Below are positions 58,769-64,000 of a stretch of 64,000 bases of DNA, piece by piece (position 1 is the stretch's first letter; every line of letters begins with the position of its first letter). Origin of the DNA: Heliocidaris tuberculata. Its lineage: Eukaryota > Echinodermata > Echinoidea > Camarodonta > Echinometridae. The DNA is taken from NCBI GenBank assembly GCA_025618425.1, contig CM046850.1:23446907-23510906 (forward strand), read 5' to 3'. A program made the position numbers and the translations under genes. Under the pieces are notes generated by a model. It made no database searches, was not told where the DNA came from, and saw only the letters and a list, made by a program, of their open reading frames with translations.

Positions 58769-59124
58769 TAGAACCAATGCACGGTGTTGAAGTATCTAAA
58801 TAATACTGAAATCGGGCTTCTAAAATTAATATAGAGGAAATTGTCAATGTAATAAACAAAGATTAATAAATCATTCATATTTTTGCAAACCATTCTAAAG
58901 TTTGATCGTTTTGATATTCCGTGTAATAGTTATGAGATATGACATGGCATGAATGAAGGACTTTATATATTTCTTATTAAGCATTTTGATTTGTGCAACC
59001 GTTTCCAAACGGAAATGAAATTTAAGGAGTTTTTTTTTTTTGACGAAATTTTTTGCTAATTACAGAGGAGTGCCGTGTTTAAGTGTTCGTGTCAGTGTAG
59101 CCGCGATCCACTGGACCGCTTGAT

Positions 59125-59147
59125 TGACGTCATCACAATATATATAA
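59125..59147 (+). promoter_or_regulatory. CRE plus TATA-like candidate core promoter
   Basis: A full palindromic TGACGTCA (59125-59132) is followed after five bases by AATATATATAAG. The pair is arranged like a CREB-responsive TATA promoter reading to the right. No gene is evident immediately downstream, so this may be chance. Confidence 0.25.
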
Positions 59148-60619
59148 GAGCACTGAAGAGAGAGGGAAAAATACCTATATCCAAAATTTATTAAAAGCAT
59201 ATACAACAGGTCCATTACAATAATTAAAAAAAAAGAAAAGGGTGTAATTAATCATAACATCAATAATTGAACGCAGATGATATTGAACAACAACAACAAC
59301 ATTCAAAATAGTTCCAAAGAGGAAAATAGAGTCGAGAACATGTATACGTGGTCCAAGAGACCGACATGTCGATCTCTCGTGTCACCGCCCCCTCCCCACG
59401 CCTCACGGACACGCCATTTTCCTTTGTTACAGCGCATCTGATAGGTGGAAATGGACTAAAAAGAGGAAGAGCATATTCTGACTACTTGGGGCTTAACCTT
59501 ATCACTGTTAAGCAGGAAGCAGTCGAAATGAAATGAAGGGAGAAAAAAATTGAAGTAGTAAAACATATTTGGAAAATAAACAGAAGTCATCCGACCTGTC
59601 TGATATTGAGTGTTGTACATATAAATGAGTACTATACTGAGGAAACAGTCCTTGACCTTTAATAAGTGTTGAAAATTTTGATTATTTGAGAGCAGTTCCT
59701 TTTGTTTTATGATCAGACCAGGAATCTAGATAACCTTTTCCTGATCAACTTACGATAAAAACAAAAACAAAAACGGTTAACTATTGGGGGGAAAAAAAGA
59801 TAAAATATTATAATTATAGTGAATATCTCCTACCCAGCCAGTTCAAACCGTCAATATTTTTAATCAATACCGACCATCTGGTATGGAACTTGTATGCATA
59901 AATTAAGCAAAAAAGCCTGATGTTTTCCTACAGCAGTGCAGAAAACGAACTACTACTACTACTAATAATAATAATTATAACATTTATATAGCGCTTTATA
60001 CTGGTGTTTCTAAGCGCACAGTATTCTTGCTATTAATAGAGTAACCTGAATTATTATTCAATCAAATTGAATTAATATTCATATTTGAGGGGGGAAAAAA
60101 AAAAATCAATATTTAAGTTCAACAACAATAAAACACTACACATTGAGGACTTTATTGACAAACTCTGTTTGGAGCGTGTCTCTTTTTATCTGAAATCTGC
60201 GTTAGCAGTTTATGTCATGACTGCATCAATAACCGGTCGGATAAAATGTGAGCTTGTGGCTATACCATTATCGTGACCAAAAACGCGTGTTTAAAGGCTC
60301 ACTAGGTAAGTATTCTCAGTCAGAAATAAAGATTTTTGAAAGATATCTTAAATATTCTGGAGAACAGGAATAAAAGAAGTAAGTAAATGTTATATAGATG
60401 ACAATCTAGGGCGGTTTTTCGCACTTGGAAGGGCATCCCAAAATTTTCACTTTTTGGAGAAAAAGAGGGCACGGAAAATCGGTGGAAAATATTAATATAC
60501 CATCACAAAGGGCCGACGGTCTCGTGGGCTGCGTTTTCTTTCTTTCTTTTTTTGCATGTCGGTCACACATACAGGGAGAACATTTCCATTTGTTTTGTAC
60601 CCAAAATTACCCAATGTCT

Positions 60620-60661
60620 GCCTTTTTAAGTTCATAATTATGATTATGAACTTAAAAAGGC
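60620..60661. repeat. Perfect 42-bp palindrome
   Basis: Arms GCCTTTTTAAGTTCATAAT and ATTATGAACTTAAAAAGGC pair over 19 bp with a 4-base loop TATG. No T-run or gene end nearby explains it as a terminator; it may be a cruciform or a miniature inverted repeat. Confidence 0.9.
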
Positions 60662-62258
60662 ATCATATATGATCATGGGTCACAACTGGTGTTTTCCCCC
60701 ACAAAACGACGTAATATGTTAGGGAACCTGAATTACAAGGCCGGGTTTCCTCCACAATACAGCTAGCATTTATTTAATTACCGATTACAGCGTAAATTTC
60801 ATTTTGTTTTAAAACCGAATTTATGTGCCAGATTTAATTCTTATGGTTTTTCTATATATGCTCATAATGATTTTGTAAACTGAAAGTCTTTGTAAATTAT
60901 TTGCTGTTATTGTGGAAATAAATGAAATGAAATGAAATATGTTACTGATAATTATAATATTTATTTCATTTACAGGACGGGATCATTTTAGATGATACAC
61001 AAGAAAAGTTTTCCTTGCATGTATTAAAGACATTGTACATTATAACAAACTTTTCACCTAGTGATATCCACTATCCAGTATATAAAAAGCGATCTTGAAA
61101 AAAAACAACAGCTGTATTTTGTACATTTTTCTCAAACATTTACTGATCTGTTATACTTTGTCTGTTTCCGCAACCCCCCCCCCCCCCCCCCCTTATGAAG
61201 GATTATACCTTTGCAGCACATCGCTTCAAACTTGGAAGGAAATCATCATGTCTCATTTTCATTTATTGCATCTGCACAATTTGTAATAAATATGTTATGT
61301 AAATATGTGGTTAAAATTTTCTTTATATTTTATTTTTTCAGATTTGAATTGTGCACTTTTGCCCTAGAAGGAAAAAGTGGCTAAAGGAAATGGTTGCTCC
61401 TGTCCTCTGTTTTAACAAACATATGTCTTGATATCTACAACACAAAGGAGTCATTTTGTGGAAGAAAATCTTCATTCATGGGAACGAATCATCGTCTAAA
61501 GTACTGCACTTAGGACCTTATCAATGCTGAGGATTTTCGTCGTACATAAAACTATATATGTTGCGGGATCCTATGCAAAGTTGAATTGGACTCAAGTGCT
61601 GTGAAAGAGGCGAGGCAAATTGCTGTTTTTCACACCATGCAGGCACATCTATGAAGCAAAACCAATTTTGTATTGTTTGGTGAAATACTCAATGCCAGAC
61701 AAATCGATCAGAACAGTAAGTTGTACAATCTCAACGTGCAACTCAATCTATTTCGTCAGTCATCGGACGGTAAATATGTAATGTTATCACTCGGCATATC
61801 AATAATAAGGTGGAGCCGGTATACGTCACACCCCTGTTTGAAGACCTAGAAACACAGTCAATAAAGATTGTAATTTGAGCAGCAAGACTGTCTAACTGCA
61901 TTCTACCCCCCCCCCCCCCACACAGTTTCGAATATCCTGGATACGCCATTGAGCTACACGAGCAGAAGTTCTACTGAAAGAAAAAGATGGATAGGTTGCA
62001 TAGGTGATGTCGCATTATTATATTTCCCTCTTGAATTCATCACAAAAGGACCAAAATCAGTGTCGGAGGAAAAACGAATCAGCAGAAAAAGTATTACAAG
62101 ATCCATTTTACAAGTGTTCCCTGCCATGACCAAAAACGCAGTCGAACTTTTGATAAACGACTAAGTTACATATTATATCTACAAAATAAGTGAAAGCATT
62201 TCTTCAGCTTATTGAAAACGGATTTATGTTCTTTCTCAATTAAATCAGAATTATAAGT

Positions 62259-63272
62259 ATGATTTCCTCCAAAATGTGTAAGTTTCCAGAAGCTCCACAT
62301 AAAACGAGCACTTTCATGATTTTGCTTACTTTCATCACATTCACCAGGTGTGATACTACAATAAAAACAGTCTTGGAAGGGGAGGAGATACAACTGAATT
62401 TCAGTTATCCTTGCGAAAGCGCTCAAGTTACTTTACGACTTGGATACGGCGCTCCCTTTTACGATTCAGCTAATCCAGAATCAACGTCGTTGCCTGAAAA
62501 TCAAGAGCTGAACGTTCATAATGCACCAGAAAGAGATAATTGTTCCCTTCAACTTAAACTTGATCCTGTCTTAAGATCGGATGAAGGCGGATATATTCTC
62601 ACTTCATATGATAATGATCGGAATTTCGTAGAGGATACAAAAATTGGTCTGAGAGTTGATCACCCTCCCGGCATGGCATCTTGTGAGTGGAGTGAACAGA
62701 ACATCGTGGATGATTGGGGTTCGTTGTTCTGCAAGGCACCAGCCGGGAGTACTCCTGGGCAGATTGCTTGCTACCAAAATGGAATAAGGCTACCCCCAAG
62801 GAATGCACCTACGGATGCTGGTAATATTCTACAGCAAGCCACCTGGGTTAGGCATTCTCAAACTGCTTTTTGCTGTGCTTCCCTTCAAGAAGAGCTCATT
62901 GACAAATGTGCATGTAAAGATTTTGTCTGGGATCCTTTACACAGCAAGAGAAACATCACAGATCCCTGCGCTGCACCTCCTCAAGATTCAACACCACCCC
63001 AGGACCCTGAAGAAGACACCAAGCTGACAAATTCTGATGATATTATTACATCACCCCCAACAACACTTAAAATTACGAAAAGACCTGCTCCGAAAAAGAT
63101 ATACATTTCACTGTATTGGGGGTTTTCGGTAATCATTGGAACTTTGATATTCATTATCATTATTCAATGTGTAGTTCTTACGGCAGCGTTTCGAAAGATT
63201 CAGCAAATCATGGAAAACAGACAACAAAATGGTCCTTACGAGAGCGTACCAACTGTAGAAGTGAAACTTTAG
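62259..63272 (+). CDS. Type I membrane protein with Ig-like ectodomain
   Basis: Intact, intronless frame of 337 residues ending at TAG (63270-63272). Seen: a hydrophobic signal segment at about 19-31 (FMILLTFITFTRC), which favours either Met1 or Met20 as start. An Ig V-like region spans about 33-133 with Cys52 and the D-E-G-G-Y pattern near 108-112, but the usual YxC cysteine is absent (YILTSY). A second, Cys-rich Ig-like region spans about 136-225 (Cys142, 158, 171, 205, 206, 217, 219). N-glycosylation sites are at Asn47, Asn94 and Asn232. A Pro/Thr-rich stalk occupies about 237-280, one transmembrane helix about 281-310, then a short tail with GPYESVP and C-terminal VKL (possible class II PDZ ligand). 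Inference: cell-surface receptor or adhesion molecule. No named family recognised; upstream exons cannot be excluded. Confidence 0.85.
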   Translation: MISSKMCKFPEAPHKTSTFMILLTFITFTRCDTTIKTVLEGEEIQLNFSYPCESAQVTLRLGYGAPFYDSANPESTSLPENQELNVHNAPERDNCSLQLKLDPVLRSDEGGYILTSYDNDRNFVEDTKIGLRVDHPPGMASCEWSEQNIVDDWGSLFCKAPAGSTPGQIACYQNGIRLPPRNAPTDAGNILQQATWVRHSQTAFCCASLQEELIDKCACKDFVWDPLHSKRNITDPCAAPPQDSTPPQDPEEDTKLTNSDDIITSPPTTLKITKRPAPKKIYISLYWGFSVIIGTLIFIIIIQCVVLTAAFRKIQQIMENRQQNGPYESVPTVEVKL

Positions 63273-63299
63273 GCAGGCGCAGAAGAATTATTTGTGTGT

Positions 63300-63327
63300 G
63301 GGGGGGGGGGGGGGGGGGGGGGGGGGG
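63300..63327. repeat. Poly-G tract
   Basis: 28 consecutive G starting 28 bp after the Ig-like gene's stop codon, thus in its 3' UTR if transcribed. G-quadruplex potential; the length is likely polymorphic. Confidence 0.95.
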
Positions 63328-63454
63328 TACAATGTACAGAATGGGGAGAGCACATTGTACATTTTGGTTTCAAAATGGGGCAGGGGTGGGGGAGCGACCC
63401 CAAAAATCCGCCAGTGGGCATGATTAAACTAGGATAATCTATAATAATTAATAC

Positions 63455-63780
63455 GCTAAGGCGACGCGGGAGGTCCCGCGCCCGCCCCGATTGACTTTGC
63501 ACGCGCTGCAGGAGGGGGTCCGTTGGTCTCTATAGAATTTTTTCCCGCTGCCCGCCGCGAGCCGCCTTCCGTCCCGACCGGTCGGCCTGGCCGTCTGCAT
63601 TGGCGACGTCCCCTTCGCGTTGCACGACGACGTCGCGTTGGCAGCAGGTGCGCGATCTCCTGAACGACCAAACCCCATTGGCCCGCGTGCTTTACCTCGC
63701 CGTCGACCGAATCAGACGACGATTGCGCGTGCGTCCGGCGAACGGTACGTAGTGCAGACTCTGTATCTCTCACCGGGGGA
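63455..63780. other. GC-rich, CpG-dense island
   Basis: About 320 bp of markedly higher GC and CpG content than anything nearby, with many CGTCG and GCCGC motifs and open frames on both strands. One plus-strand frame contains WQQVRDLLNDQTPLARVLYL before a donor-like CG|GTACGT at about 63748. It could be a promoter-type CpG island, the first or an internal exon of a gene running off the right edge, or foreign or contaminant DNA. I cannot decide between these. Confidence 0.6.
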
Positions 63781-64000
63781 ACCCACGTAAGGAAATAATT
63801 ATGCCATGGGTATGTTCAGTAGAGGTCCGTGGTATGTACGTACGATTTGTGCCATAGTCCGCTTTGTGATTAGTACACCATGTAGGTGTAGCACCCACCA
63901 GACTGCGGTGCAATCTCAATGCAAGCTCAGTGCGTCGCGACTTTAAATACACACAACCCTATACAAGGCAAACAATACAACAATACACTGCACAGCACTC
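63781..64000. other. Right edge, nothing recognised
   Basis: Returns to average composition; no frame, splice site or repeat could be assigned. Confidence 0.4.

Larger units (their letters stand above)
58780..62258. other. Upstream of the Ig-like gene; no other gene recognised
   Basis: AT-rich. Contains a common retroposon-type tail at 59948-60020 (ACTACTACT, AATAATAAT, then CATTTATATAGCGCTTTATA), a perfect small palindrome at 60620-60661 and poly-C runs at 61174-61191 and 61907-61919. Upstream noncoding exons of the Ig-like gene could lie here but cannot be called. Confidence 0.4.

Noticed and set aside
56550..58770. CRISPR-like array or telomeric repeat
   Set aside because: Units are contiguous 14-17-bp minisatellite repeats without unique spacers and in inverted arms; not CRISPR and not the metazoan TTAGGG telomere repeat.

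Overview
The window is eukaryotic nuclear DNA that is gene-poor, AT-rich and repeat-dense. It contains one assembly gap of 500 N (7299-7798). Spliced genes with canonical GT/AG sites, an RNF168-type E3 ligase exon, a DM13-domain gene, a tRNA-derived SINE, non-LTR retrotransposons, many TTAA-flanked MITEs and a Tu/FB-like foldback element fit a marine invertebrate deuterostome. I favour an echinoderm, perhaps a sea urchin, but the species cannot be fixed from sequence alone. There are no bacterial operons or viral genes.

Genes. (1) 2099-2387, minus: first coding exon of an RNF168/RNF169-like RING E3 ligase; the rest lies off the left edge. (2) 3294-3365, minus: tRNA-Ala(CGC). (3) 35010 down to 20925, minus: a secreted DM13-domain protein in at least three exons (34959-35010, 29617-29763, 20925-20997). 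They join in phase, and the introns are swollen by transposons; the last exon(s) were not found. (4) 50550 down to 48725, minus: a less certain small spliced gene with strong terminal splice sites. (5) 62259-63272, plus: an intact intronless 337-residue type I membrane protein with an Ig-like ectodomain. A retropepsin-like reading frame (39715-41370, minus) lacks the catalytic Asp and is split by a MITE, so it is a retroelement fossil.

Mobile DNA fills most of the rest. The best-resolved structure is a nest at 7.9-20.8 kb. A CT-rich satellite unit is interrupted by an 11-kb block (9473-20473) bounded by TA and CACACTAAGAAATTAGG inverted ends. That block holds a 9.4-kb element (9546-18950) with a 6-bp target duplication GGAATC and long ACGT-rich inverted ends. 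That element in turn carries a hAT-type element with an 8-bp duplication and two TTAA MITEs. Other elements are a 4.3-kb long-TIR element (21131-25444), a 1.5-kb near-perfect palindrome (35793-37314), a 5'-truncated LINE (33006-34619), a tRNA SINE (42772-42990), a foldback element with inverted minisatellite arms (56538-58768), and a hammerhead-ribozyme-like motif of Penelope type (31700-31746). Simple repeats are prominent: (ACT)n, (TTA)n, (GAA)n, (GATA)n, (CT)n and about forty poly-G/poly-C runs.

No defence island, gene cluster or evidently new enzymatic system is visible. The most unusual content is the transposon architecture and the gene exons hidden among it.
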